NCBI GenBank assembly: GCA_039881145.1
Contig: JAYKKI010000067.1
Location: 692,001-756,000, forward strand
DNA length: 64,000 bases
From: Druceiella hillmani
Lineage: Eukaryota > Arthropoda > Insecta > Lepidoptera > Hepialidae
Direction: 5' to 3'
Of this stretch, positions 12,214-22,480 are shown one piece after another. A model generated the notes under the pieces. It was not told the origin of the DNA and searched no databases. It was given only the letters and a program-made list of their open reading frames with translations. The position numbers and the translations under genes were made by a program. Position 1 is the first letter of the stretch. Every line of letters starts with the position of its first letter.

Positions 12214-15200
12214 AGTCGTAGATATACTGAAAATATAAACAATCCCTCCCTTATTTTCAAAAATACTGAACCTAACTTTAAGAAAAAAATTCTCAAGCAC
12301 AAGTGGAACTCGCACTACAAATCTTCCGTAAACATTTACACGTGATTAATAATAAAGCAACTTAACTTCAAACGAGTCACGAAACGCTCGGCCCGCTTTT
12401 TTTTATTTTTGTGTAGATAAGCAAATTTTGCTTTTCACTTTGTGCAATTTGAAAATTAAATTCGTACGCCCTGTTAATTCTCTTTGTGTATAATATTATA
12501 TACGTAAATATTTCATTCTCTGTATGTCGGTAAAGTATATCATAGCTTGTCAAATTGCAGAATAATTTAATCGCATGACGTTCCAAATTATTTTCATAAA
12601 CGTATCGAAGATCGTGTAAAATTTTGTCTTGTCATAATTCCTTTACAATATTGCTTTCCACGTGGTCTCGAAAATCTATAATTGGATTAGGGACGAGAGC
12701 TGAAACGTTTTCCCAAAATGTAAGCGGGTCTGTTATTGGATTGCCGTCTTGGTTAATATATGTCATTGGAGTTATTTAACCACTATCATAAATATTTGGG
12801 CTTTAGATATTGGCTGTTGAATTTATAACTTCAACAGTATTTTATTATCTGTAACGTTAATGGTCTTAAATATTTTTAGATCACACTTATTTTATAAATG
12901 CAAATTTTTATTGATCTTATCCCGAAATTCAAAAGGTGTTTGAAAGTTAAAAGAATGGTAACTTTTCAAAATAGTGTTGAATAAATATCTGCGAAGAAAG
13001 TATAGAAGCGATTTTTTTAGTAAATTTATTTATGATCTGATGAACAGAATACAACTTCACAATATACTTTTCATGACAAATATATTGAAAACTATTTCAT
13101 AAAAATGTTAGTTTCATTACATACTTGTGGAAAGGTCGGTTATATTGTTGCTGTAGTTGTATGAGAGTTATTTCCGTTTTTTTTTATTTATAATATTATA
13201 ATAAAAAAAACAAATTTGCCGCATGTCTACGAATAATGAAAGCATCTTTTGATTCCTAACAAAGGTAATTTTAACGTTTTGATATTTTGTATTCTGTTTA
13301 TTGTGAGAAACAATAAAGTCTCCGCACTTGAGGGTTTAAGGTAAGGGAAAAGGACAGTGTAAATTTTATTTTATCAAAAATCGTGTAAAGGAAACAGTAA
13401 CATGTTCCTTTGTTTAGTGCAACTGTGTCACTTTTCCATGTTATATTGCTGATGATCGTAATTTTCTAGTACTAGAGCCTTTGGCCTGCTATTAAACCGA
13501 ACATAAAAATTATATTTGTATAAACATTGTATTTACGGTCAGAAATTCCAGGATACCAAGTCGTAACCTTTTCTACTTATAAATCTAGGACCATCAAAAA
13601 TACAAGTATTTAAAAGTTTCCAGAGTTCAAAAGGACACCTATGCCTCATTATTTCTATAGTTTTAGATACACGTGCATAAAGTTTTGCGAACATATACTT
13701 CTGATGGAGATTTTAATGAATATATAGCAAAATATTGAAAAAACTAATTATGGTGCCTCCCCTAGATTCCATATGGCATCGAAAATGAAATTAAGGTTTT
13801 TTCTTTATTTTCTTCAGAAAAAGTTGCTGGTTTATTTAGTAACATTCATTCATTTGGTACGCAATTTTTACATAGTAAGATTTTAGTAGAATTTTCGTAT
13901 TTTTCTTTATAAACGAAATTTGATTTATCTGCAACTTGCAATTTCTTGATAGTTTTTACTTCAACTTTTTGTTACTAACACTAATTTTTTGTTTATGTTA
14001 GGATTGGGAACGGCAAAATAGGATATGGAGGATACATTTGCCTAGAAAGACACGGGTATTTTTATTGAATATGAGCGATATTTCGAACGACAAATCAAGT
14101 CCTAGAGCCTGGCATAGTAAAGTGACGAGTCGAATTTGTATAGAAAATTCGCTAGTCATACGCTTCAATCAATTCCCCATGTTCCAGCATATACAGGACA
14201 TGCGATCACCCGTTGGAATAGAGGTTTTAATTTACTTCCGATGGCCATTTTGCTGATTTGAAAGCAACCTTTTTCCGCTATTTGTAATCTAATTTGAATT
14301 TTTCCCTCCAAACGGCCAACAAACTAATTTCATTAATGGTCGACATAATTGGTTAATTTAATTTATGAGTTTATATAATATATCGGATTTTAATTTTTTT
14401 AGTTCTTTAGGTGCAAGTTTGTACTAGTTTCAACCAATGCTCTTATGATTCTTACGGTATTTACATCCAATGCAATTTCCATTTAATAAATATTTACGTA
14501 CGAAATAATATTTTTTTATTTTTATTTTTATGCATTGACAATCGGGTTAATTAATTGAGTAATATGAATGTCATTCTTATGTATGGTATGTAGATAGTTG
14601 ATTTAGACTAACTATATAAATAAAGACGTAAAACAAAATTTAACTATGAGTAAGTATCTACTGTGTAATGACGTTAAGTTATACAATTAAAATTTTATTG
14701 AAAAACTAATCAAATTTCTATTGGATGTGAAATAGGTTGTATTAATTTGCAAAAATACTGCAATTTCTTAACTAATAAAAAAATACGAAATCCTCTTTTC
14801 CGACTAGCGTTTGCCATCGACTTTATTTTCGATTCGAAACATCCTCAATTATGTTCGTAAAAAGAAAATCACGTTACAATTATGAGATTGCGTATGTAAT
14901 CGTTTTTTTACAAATATACCTTGTTTATCTTTGTAAACGTGTGTTTGTATTCTATCGAAGTTGACGTTACGCATTTAAATTGCTTTTGTATAGTTGTTTG
15001 CATAGGGATTCAAGGTAATTTGTCGTGTAAAACTAGGTGGATATACAATGTGTTGATCCCCTCATAGAATGTGGTCGAATAGTATGTATTTATCTATTTA
15101 GTCGTGTTATCACCATAATCAGGGTGATATCAGAAAGCCATACTCCTGTATCTTAACATATTTCTTTTGCTTCTTTTTCATCCATACTATTCCATTTATT

Positions 15201-17107
15201 CGACTCGTTCATTACATTCTTTAAGAAATTCCTCAGTTTGATTTATTCATTTTGTTTCTGAGTCATCCACGTTTCCTACTCCTATTAACTTCTTTCGAAT
15301 CTACGTGTTTTGCCACACATTCGATTAAACTATCTCAATATTCCTTCATTTATTTCCTTATTACCACAAATACGCTTTCTTAAATATATGTCGTATTATC
15401 GTCGAATTTTCGCCTTATTGCTAATCCTAAAAAAATATCAATGTTAAAAAGGCAGTAAGTTCTTTTTAGGTCATCGTATTAGTTGAAAAAGAGTGAAAAT
15501 AAAAACAACCGTCAAGTTCCAAATAATTTCTTTGTTTCAAAATGATTCTTGTTAATGTAACACACGGTAACGATAACAGCATTAACATTACTTCCTTGCA
15601 TAGATTTTACCTGCTATCTATATTCTGCTGTAAGTAAATATTTTACCATTTAGTAATAATTTCTGAAAACCATTATTTTTTCGGATTCCGTAACTTAGAA
15701 TGAAAGAATGAGAAAACGAAAATGGAAAAGGAAACGGATCCTCATAGGATAACTTTTTTCACAGTCTGTCTATCTACTAAGACCATATTTTTCAAGGAGA
15801 CTAAATATAATATCGCATACTAAGGTCTATGAACCCACAGCCTTGTTATCAACTGAAGGTTCCAACTCTATATAATAAAAAGTTACGCTCTTCCAAATGT
15901 AAGGTGCTGTGAATTTGACTCGCCTATCAACACAGCTAAGGGTGCTAGAATATCTTATTACTTGACCTAGAATATTTTCTCGTCCTAAAATTCTCTATTT
16001 ATTGGTATTCTATCACAAGTTAAGTAAAAAATCCGGAAATTGTTAATAATAATCCTTGTGGAATTATTACGTAACAAACTAAAGGTTTTTTGTATCCATT
16101 TTTCATCATATCCATTTTTTGTGTATTTGTTAACTATTTTCTTACTAATATTTACCATAAAATGACATAAAGGCACAAATTATGTTTACTCCACATACAA
16201 CTATTATCAACGACTTTCGGATCTTTTCCTTTATTTGTGGTGGGAAAACTGTAGTTGGAGAGTTTTAAGGCTTCCTACCTAATTGTCTTTTTTTCTACTT
16301 ATCAGTAATAAGTCACTTCAGTTTCAAATATTATGGTAAATACAGGTAATTCAAAAATATTGGAAGTAAAATTTTACATTTCTCGGCTGGACGGCTGTCG
16401 ATATCATTAATAACTAATCTGGGTAATTAAAACACCCGTCGCTTTGTAAAAAATAATTTGATGAAGCCAATGTTTTATAGCAAGCCCGCACGACGGTAGA
16501 ATGTTTAGTCAAGTTATAAATAGATATAAATTTTTCATGTCGATATTGTAATAAAGTTAGAAATCATTATAATGGGTTTACATAACTGCCCTAAGAGGGA
16601 TTCTTATTTCCATTCCCGTGAATAGACCAGAGCAACGGAGATTTGCTTGAGCAATTTTTATATTTAACCATTGATATGTTATTTAGTTTTAATTTTGTCA
16701 TTTCCATTATTTGTTGGCGAAACCTATTTAAATTATTTATTTTTATATTTGTGTTCGTAAAAATAACGGTAATAATTTGCAAATGTGATTGCAAAAACTT
16801 TTTGTACTGAAATCGTTAAAACAAAACTGAATTGTTTTAAATTGTTGTCGTCGTAAAAACAAACTTTGTATTTACTTAAATGTAAGGTATATTTATAGTA
16901 AATAAATACCTATGCGAAAAAATTTTTTAAGAAAAAAAAACCGTCACTAATGGATCACGACAGATTTTAACATTAATTAAAATCACAAATCATCAACTTT
17001 TTACGACAACAAGACAAAATCATTATTTTAAACAGAAATCCAAATATCCTAGTACAATAAATAGAGTTTGTTTGAAAATGTTACTTCCTTTAATAATTAA
17101 GAAAAAA

Positions 17108-17153
17108 CATATCAATTTGAAGTAGAAATATTCTTCTACTTCAAATTGATATG
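17108..17153. repeat. 20-bp perfect hairpin
   Basis: Arms 17108-17127 and 17134-17153 are exact complements with a 6-base loop (atattc). No terminal motif or flanking duplication suggests a transposon. Confidence 0.9.
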
Positions 17154-17158
17154 ACTAG

Positions 17159-17212
17159 AAAATAAATGTTTTTATGCTTTCTTGTCAAAATAAATGTTTT
17201 TATGCTTTGTTT
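17159..17212. repeat. 28-bp direct duplication
   Basis: aaaataaatgtttttatgct occurs at 17159 and again at 17187, giving two tandem units of 28 bases next to the preceding hairpin. Confidence 0.85.
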
Positions 17213-18769
17213 CTGTTTAGTGTGAAGACATATCAAATAAAATACTATTAGTTTTTGGAAAAAATAAGAATTTCTTTTATAGCCATACTAGAAACTATAT
17301 ATTTACCAAATTTCTTGGATATCCAACGCAAGGATGTATACTTTTCCTTATGAAGCAAGGCCGCATACGCGTCCGTGTGTATGTATATATGTATATAAGT
17401 AACAATTTACGAATCTGGATACAAATCGATATTTGTTATTTTTATAAAAATATCTTCATTTGCTTTTCTATTGAAAATAAAATTGAAAACCAATAATTTC
17501 CTTTGAATTTTCCTTAAAATTCGCATAAAAAGAAAATTGCACGCGTTCGTGAAGCAAAAGCGGGACGTGGGCCAATGATTGGTTCTTTCATGAACCCAAC
17601 AACATAAATAATTTTAATATAATTAAAATAGAAATACTTTATAACAAAAAAATATAAAACCTTTTTGAACCCAACAATATAAATAAGTATATATGAATGC
17701 AAAAATATAAATACTTTTTAAGTTCGAAAATAAGATCTTATTGCAACATTACAAAAATATATTTTACATAAAATATACTGTTTATTAATGTTGCAAATAT
17801 GGTTTGCAAAGCAATTTTGTAAACAGCGCGCCTGTCTGAAAAATAATATCCTTTTTTTGTGTACAGTTTTATGGTTCTCACACTATGTGAAAAACCAAAA
17901 ATTACTTACCTCTCAATGACAATTAGGGCAACAAGAGATGAGAATGGACACAAACTCTACCAGAGTATTACTTATTGTTCTTTTTCCTTCCTTCTTTCAT
18001 TTATCACTTTTATCCATTCTTGGTTGATGCGAAGCAATTTGCGGAATAATGTAATTATAATCAATGTAATTTATAATGCTAGAAAAATATCACATTTTAC
18101 ATATCTTTATAAGCAAACCGAAACGTTATTGCATAACTAATCAATTTGGGTGCCCCCTCTAGTTCCGACCGCACCACAGGAATTATTTGCACTCCAAACC
18201 TTTTGCAACTATATTAACACCCCCATACCTCCGTGTCAGAGTATACTAGAACTTTGTCTTCTGATTTGTTATGAATTTTAGTAAACAATTTGCGGTGAAT
18301 AGTCATCATATATTTTTCCCTTTAAAAACAACAATTAAATAATGATAAGGTTCTACTAGTTTTGTAGATCAATTTGAATCTTGCCATATATATGATATTT
18401 AATAAATGTATGCACAAAGTTTTAATTCATTCACTAACGAAACTTCTCTAACAAAGCTTTGCAGAAACTTGACTGCTTTCATTTCAATATTTTTAGTGAG
18501 GAATTTGTGCATTTTTTTAATGTTTTTTTTTGAGATTCATTAATTTCTAAAGACTTGTAAATCAATTAAACATATGACAATTTTTAGATCAATATTTTTA
18601 ACCAAACTAGCAAATTTACAAAATAAGATATTTTTTATCTGTTTGGTTTTTGTAAATTCTGTGAAACATTAATGTAAATATTTAATGTTTCACATTATTT
18701 CTATTAAAATAATTTCAAATGTTAATATTCATTTTTATCATGTAAATGCTTGACTATTTCATCTTTCAC

Positions 18770-19407
18770 ATAAATATCTAAGAAAGGTGTACAAATATCT
18801 AAGAAAGATATTAAATACAAGGATTCAAAGACCAAAAAAGTACTAGACTTGGCGCACTCGGACGTTTGTGGTTCAATGGAATCCACATTGCTCGGTGTGG
18901 CAAGATGCTTTTTGACATTCATAGATGATTGTTCAAAGATGGTCTTTGTTTACCTCCTGCAGAGGAAATCTGAATTATTAGAAGAATTGAAAGAATTTAA
19001 GAACCAAGTCGAACATCAATCCAATAGTAAAAGGAAATGTCTACATACAGACAACGGGTATATAAATAGAGACTTTTTAGAATTCATGAATGAATGAAGG
19101 GTTGGAATAACAAATCAGATGACCCCTCTTCACCGTACACATCTGAATCAGTAGTAACCAAAAGAATGAAACGTACACTAATTGAAAAAACGAAGTGGTT
19201 GCTGTTCGACGCAAACTTCCCCAAAGGGTACGAACTGAAGCAGTATTTACAGCCGCCTACCTTACTTTCAGAGCTCCGACGCCAATTCTGAAATACAAAA
19301 CTCCTGAGGAGATATGGTCAGGAAACAAATCAAACCTAAGTTACTTGGGAGTGTTTGGATGTACACCAATGACTCATCTCCCAAAAGAGAAAATAAAGAA
19401 AATGTGA
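18770..19407 (+). pseudogene. copia integrase fragment
   Basis: Integrase joins element cDNA to host DNA. The fragment opens in a lysine-rich stretch (K-D-S-K-T-K-K-V-L-D-L) leading into H-S-D-V-C-G, the first catalytic Asp. It continues F-I-D-D-C-S-K and reaches H-T-D-N-G, the second catalytic Asp, at about 19050. The frame then breaks at TGA 19095-19097, and the following part continues in other frames (K-R-M-K-R-T-L-I-E-K-T-K). The position of the third catalytic residue, normally a Glu in the N-G-V-A-E-R context, reads V-V-T-K-R, so the triad is lost. The last part, E-A-V-F-T-A-A-Y-L and P-E-E-I-W-S-G, then V-F-G-C, is the usual copia region after the core. Inactive. Confidence 0.85.
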
Positions 19408-19410
19408 TCC

Positions 19411-20250
19411 GAGAGTAAGGAAGGCAACTTTTGTCGAATACTATGAAAACACAAAAGGGAACCGATTTATACCGCCAAATTTAAAGACAGTAATAGAGAG
19501 CAAAGATGCGGGGTTCCTGGAATCCACCGTCAAAAGGAACTATGTTTCAAGGATTCTGACGCACTCAAGGCGCGATAGCACATCTTGCGCTTCGGAGGAC
19601 TACTCTGAGAGTTATATCAGTAGTGACAGACACAGCCACAGACTGCAAGTATGGTGAAGACCCAGAACAACTCCTTGCTAAGTAGGAGGTCATATCTACC
19701 AAACATAAGAACTATGAGTCCGATATCGTTCAACATAACATTGAGACCAAGAAACAAACAAACCCAATCCAAGATAATCATAGAAAATAGTTACCCATGT
19801 TATAACGATAGTTTGTTTGACCATACACTGCTTAACTACAAAGAAGCAATGAAGTCGGCTTCCCCCAAATATTGGAAAACGTCAATAAGAAAGGGACTAG
19901 AATCCCATAAATTAAATAAAACATGGACACTAGTAAGAAAGCCTCAAATTTCAAACTGATAGGGTGTAAATAGGTATTCCTCATTAAGGTCGAGTCAACA
20001 GATGTTCGGTACAAGTCACGAATCTGCAAAAGTATATGCACAAACCGAAGGCACCGAGTGCTAAGAAACATTCTCACCCACAGTCAAGTACGATTCCATA
20101 CGCTTATTAATGTCCACATCCGCACAGAGAAACCTTGAAATAATAAAATTTAACATCACTACTGCATTTTCGTATGGTGATCTAGAAGAAAATATATACA
20201 TGGCTCCACATGAAGGGCTTGAATGTGAAACAGATAAGGTATGTAAATTA
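19411..20250 (+). pseudogene. copia reverse transcriptase, N-terminal half
   Basis: 19411-19510 still reads K-A-T-F-V-E-Y-Y-E-N-T-K-G, the linker after integrase. From 19820, Y-K-E-A-M-K-S-A and L-N-K-T-W-T-L-V mark the start of the copia reverse transcriptase. A stop at 19958 and several frame changes follow. Downstream, Y-A-Q-T-E-G, F-S-P-T-V-K and the D-L-E-E-N-I-Y-M block are recognisable. The first catalytic Asp, expected in the K-F-D-x-T-T-A-F motif, is Asn here (K-F-N-I-T-T-A-F). The fragment ends at V-C-K-L, where the Penelope insert starts, and the same reading frame resumes after it. Confidence 0.85.
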
Positions 20251-20506
20251 TTCACAATTAAATGAAACTACGTGATATAGTATTATTTCTACTATCTTTA
20301 ATTTCTTTATCACGACCTAGGTTTCGTTGTATTACAACATCTTCAGGTGGGATATCTTTGCTAATATCCCACCTGAAGATGTTGTAATACAACGAAACCT
20401 AAGTCGTGGTAAAGAAATTAAAGATAGTAGAAATAATACTACATAACGTAGTTTCATTTAATTGTGAATAATGAATTTCTACAAAATTAACGCCAAATAT
20501 ATTCAA
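20251..20506 (-). mobile_element. Penelope-like element terminus as a 108-bp hairpin, nested in copia
   Basis: Arms 20248-20355 and 20364-20471 are near-perfect complements with an 8-base loop. The insert is bounded by the 11-base direct repeat tatgtaaatta at 20240-20250 and 20507-20517. The right arm plus 20472-20506 is the reverse complement of 60295-60415, which lies beside a Penelope GIY-YIG coding remnant, so both are the same element's terminal sequence. A third copy is at 30988-31236. The insert has no coding sequence. I read it as a minimal terminus whose end was copied in inverted orientation at insertion. Confidence 0.8.
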
Positions 20507-20517
20507 TATGTAAATTA

Positions 20518-21310
20518 AATAAATCACCTTACAGATTGAAACAGGCATCTAGATGCTGGAATACAAAATTCTAATTGGTTTTAAACAAGCTCGGCTTCAC
20601 AAGAAGTAAAGCTGATCAGTGTGAGTACATAGGACAAGTTAACGAAAATAAATGTTACCTCTCTTTCTACCTTGATGGATTGCTGTTCTCAAAAGAGAAG
20701 CACAGCTGTGCAAGGTAATTAACAATCTCACAGCAGATTTTGATTTAAAGTTTTACCCTGACACAAACTTTGTTGGTATGTACGTAGAGAAACGCAGCAG
20801 CTACATTTTCTTTCATCAAACCAAATACATTGAACTATTGCTGAGAAAATTTAATATAAATGATGCCAGTCCAAACAGTACTCCTGCCGACCCTATGCAA
20901 GATTAAAAAGGGAGAATATTCAACTAAGAAAGACTATCTATACAGAAAAGCAATGGGGTCGCTGATTTATGCGGCAACTGTAAGTGATCAGATATAAAGA
21001 GTGTTGTGACGAATCCCACTGTAACGTACTTAAGAACATACTGATATAACTGAAACAAACCAAGGGATTTGAACTTCATTACATGTATAATGCAAACACT
21101 ACAGATTTAATAGGCTACAGAGACGAATGCCAACAATACTGAACACAGACGCTCTGCAACTAGTTATGCTTCTTTGAAGAATGATGCCGCTGCCCCCTAC
21201 TCTGTCAGTGATAATCGACTGTAGTCCTATCTACCAAAGGAGAAGAGTTCATAGCAGCCTTTGCAGTCACCAAAGGAGCAATATGCTTGAGATTTGTGTG
21301 ACCTTAGTGA
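20518..21310 (+). pseudogene. copia reverse transcriptase C-terminal half and RNase H
   Basis: Right after the insert the frame reads L-K-Q-A-S-R-C-W, the conserved motif that follows the copia catalytic palm. Further on are C-E-Y-I-G-Q-V-N and Y-L-D-G, where copia normally has Y-V-D-D-G: one of the two catalytic Asp codons is gone. F-Y-P-D-T-N-F-V-G-M and K-Y-I-E-L-L-L follow, then stops near 20905. K-A-M-G-S-L-I-Y-A-A-T at about 20945 starts the RNase H linker. R-S-A-T-S-Y-A-S-L-K-N at about 21150 is the RNase H region, with E-E-F-I-A-A-F in yet another frame. Inactive. Confidence 0.85.
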
Positions 21311-21498
21311 GTTCAATCAAAAGCGTTTAAATATGAATCAAGTTTAAATATAGATAACGAAATGCCATAAGTATGGTAAAAAACAGAGAGTTTCACGAAA
21401 TATGTAGATACAGAAATTAGGTAAAAATTTGTAACTTAGAAACCACACGGAAACACAGTAAAATTTAATTATTTATACGTTTTATCAATATACAGATA

Positions 21499-21560
21499 TT
21501 CTTACAAAAGCTTTGAACGAAACAAAATTTATGTTAATGGAAAAAGGAACCGGAAAATTA
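21499..21560 (+). pseudogene. copia polyprotein C-terminal end
   Basis: D-I-L-T-K-A-L-N-E-T-K-F matches the D-I-x-T-K-A-L end typical of copia polyproteins. About 180 bases of AT-rich filler separate it from the last recognisable RNase H part. No polypurine tract or LTR start can be seen after it. Confidence 0.7.
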
Positions 21561-21739
21561 CAATACTTTTAATAGTACAGTATTAGCTAGAGTAATGTTA
21601 ACCGTTTAGAAATCTAAAAATTGCGCTACATAGTTATTTATTCGAACTTTATTTTTAATCAATACTGTGCACATTAAACGAAGCCAAAAATGTATCTATG
21701 TAAGAATATCTATAGTATCTATAGAAGAATGGAATAAGA

Positions 21740-22059
21740 ATTGTAAAGAAAAATTGTAAACTCTAAAGTTTAACATGTCAAGTGGTAAAACTTTAACATA
21801 AAGTGTAAAATTGTAAAAATGTAAATTGTCAAACGGTAAATGTCAAACTATAAATTTAGGTAATGTAAACGGTAAAATATTACATGAAAAATTTAAAGTG
21901 TAAATCCCTAAATGTAATACAAAAAGCATTGGTAACGTAAACGGTAAAACGTAAAAAGTCAAATGAAAAATGTAAAGTGTGAAAATCTAAATGTGAAGCT
22001 AAAAGGTTAGGTGAGGTAAAATGAAAAATTTAAGACAAAAAATGTAAAGTGTAAAATCG
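21740..22059. repeat. Degenerate GTAAA-type repeat with strong strand asymmetry
   Basis: The + strand is an irregular succession of gtaaa, tgtaaa and gtaaaac words separated by 5-15 bases, with very few cytosines over 300 bases. Phrases such as aatgtaaacggtaaa and atgaaaaatttaaagtgtaaa recur. There is no fixed period, so it is not a simple satellite. It continues past the SINE at 22251-22480. Confidence 0.6.
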
Positions 22060-22250
22060 GACGTCGGCGTGGTGTATTGGACACAAGGCACGGCCTTTGA
22101 CGATGGGGCGCACCGCAGAGAGCCGGGTTTGATTCCCGACCGTTCGTCGAACGGGACTGAACTGGCGTTTTGGTTGGCTGTAAGAAATTGCTTTCGTAAC
22201 AATAATTCCTCCACATGTATCAATTACATATATTAAAGCAGATAAATAAA
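22060..22250 (+). mobile_element. tRNA-derived SINE, best-preserved copy
   Basis: A polymerase III A box (tggtgtattgg, 22070-22080, full match to TRGYNNANNGG) and a B box (ggtttgattcc, 22136-22146, one change from GGTTCGANTCC) give a tRNA-like head. The 55-base gap is longer than in most tRNAs. After the head comes a body (ggctgtaagaaattgctttc then gtaacaataattcc) and an AT-rich aaataaatt tail. It sits inside the GTAAA repeat and is conspicuous by its GC content. Older relatives are at 38815-38975 and 48398-48510. It is not a functional tRNA. Confidence 0.75.
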
Positions 22251-22480
22251 TTAAATCTTATGTGTAAATACAAGCTTAATTAAAGTAAAAGGTGAAATGT
22301 GTGTAAAAAACCTATGTGTAAAGCCCAAGCATAGATAAAATTACTTGCATATCCTCGTGTATAATTGTAAATGCAAAGTTTTAAATATATGTGTTAAGCT
22401 CAAACTTAGGAAAAGTTAGTTGCATAGTTGTAAATGGGAAATGACAAATAAATTTAAAAAGTCTAAACTTAAGGAAAGTG
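22251..22480. repeat. Continuation of GTAAA-type repeat with two imperfect units
   Basis: tatgtgtaaagcccaagc at about 22312 and tatgtgttaagctcaaac at about 22388 start two imperfect tandem units of about 75 bases. Each contains a ttgcata core followed by gtaaatg. Confidence 0.5.

Larger units (their letters stand above)
7068..13850. repeat. Duplicon A, copy 1 (A1)
   Basis: Collinear with 49730-56165 in the same orientation. Matching landmarks include 8541-8700 with 50710-50870, 10681-10860 with 52740-52920, 12650-12830 with 54940-55130, and the right ends at 13741-13840 and 56080-56160. Identity is roughly 80-85 percent by eye. There is no conserved open frame between the copies; indels break every ORF in one or the other, so the unit looks non-coding. 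A1 differs from A2 by a 22-bp tandem array (7794-7957), the second arm of a hairpin at 11552, and the absence of the A2 insert at 53604. Confidence 0.85.
13851..18769. other. Single-copy AT-rich DNA, no gene recognised
   Basis: Nothing here matches the duplicated units. 14030-14256 is less AT-rich and has a 72-codon open frame without recognisable domains. A perfect hairpin lies at 17108-17153, directly followed by a 28-bp duplication. A slightly GC-richer patch at 18145-18250 has no open frame of note. A 12-bp hairpin (18661-18672 with 18682-18693, containing gtgaaacattaa) lies just before the copia remnant. Confidence 0.55.
18770..21560 (+). mobile_element. Decayed Ty1/copia retrotransposon, 5'-truncated
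   Basis: Fragments of a copia-type pol polyprotein follow in the expected order: integrase core, integrase C-terminal part, reverse transcriptase, RNase H and the polyprotein end. They lie in shifting frames with many stops. Gag, protease and the zinc-binding start of integrase are missing. No LTR pair can be found, so this is a truncated, dead copy. It is interrupted at 20251-20506 by a Penelope-derived hairpin. The G+C content of the coding fragments is above that of the surroundings, as expected for a younger insertion. Confidence 0.9.

Noticed and set aside
14038..14256. 72-codon open frame in less AT-rich sequence
   Set aside because: It starts after an in-frame stop upstream and shows no family motif; another frame is also partly open. 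Not supported as a gene.
18770..21740. LTRs or a primer-binding site for the copia element
   Set aside because: I looked for a direct repeat on the two sides and for TG...CA ends and found none; the element is truncated.
22060..22150. Possible tRNA gene
   Set aside because: A and B boxes are present, but the acceptor stem and anticodon arm do not form and the spacing is too long. It is a SINE head.
21999..22223. Two overlapping minus-strand open frames
   Set aside because: They lie inside the SINE and read its tRNA-like head backwards.
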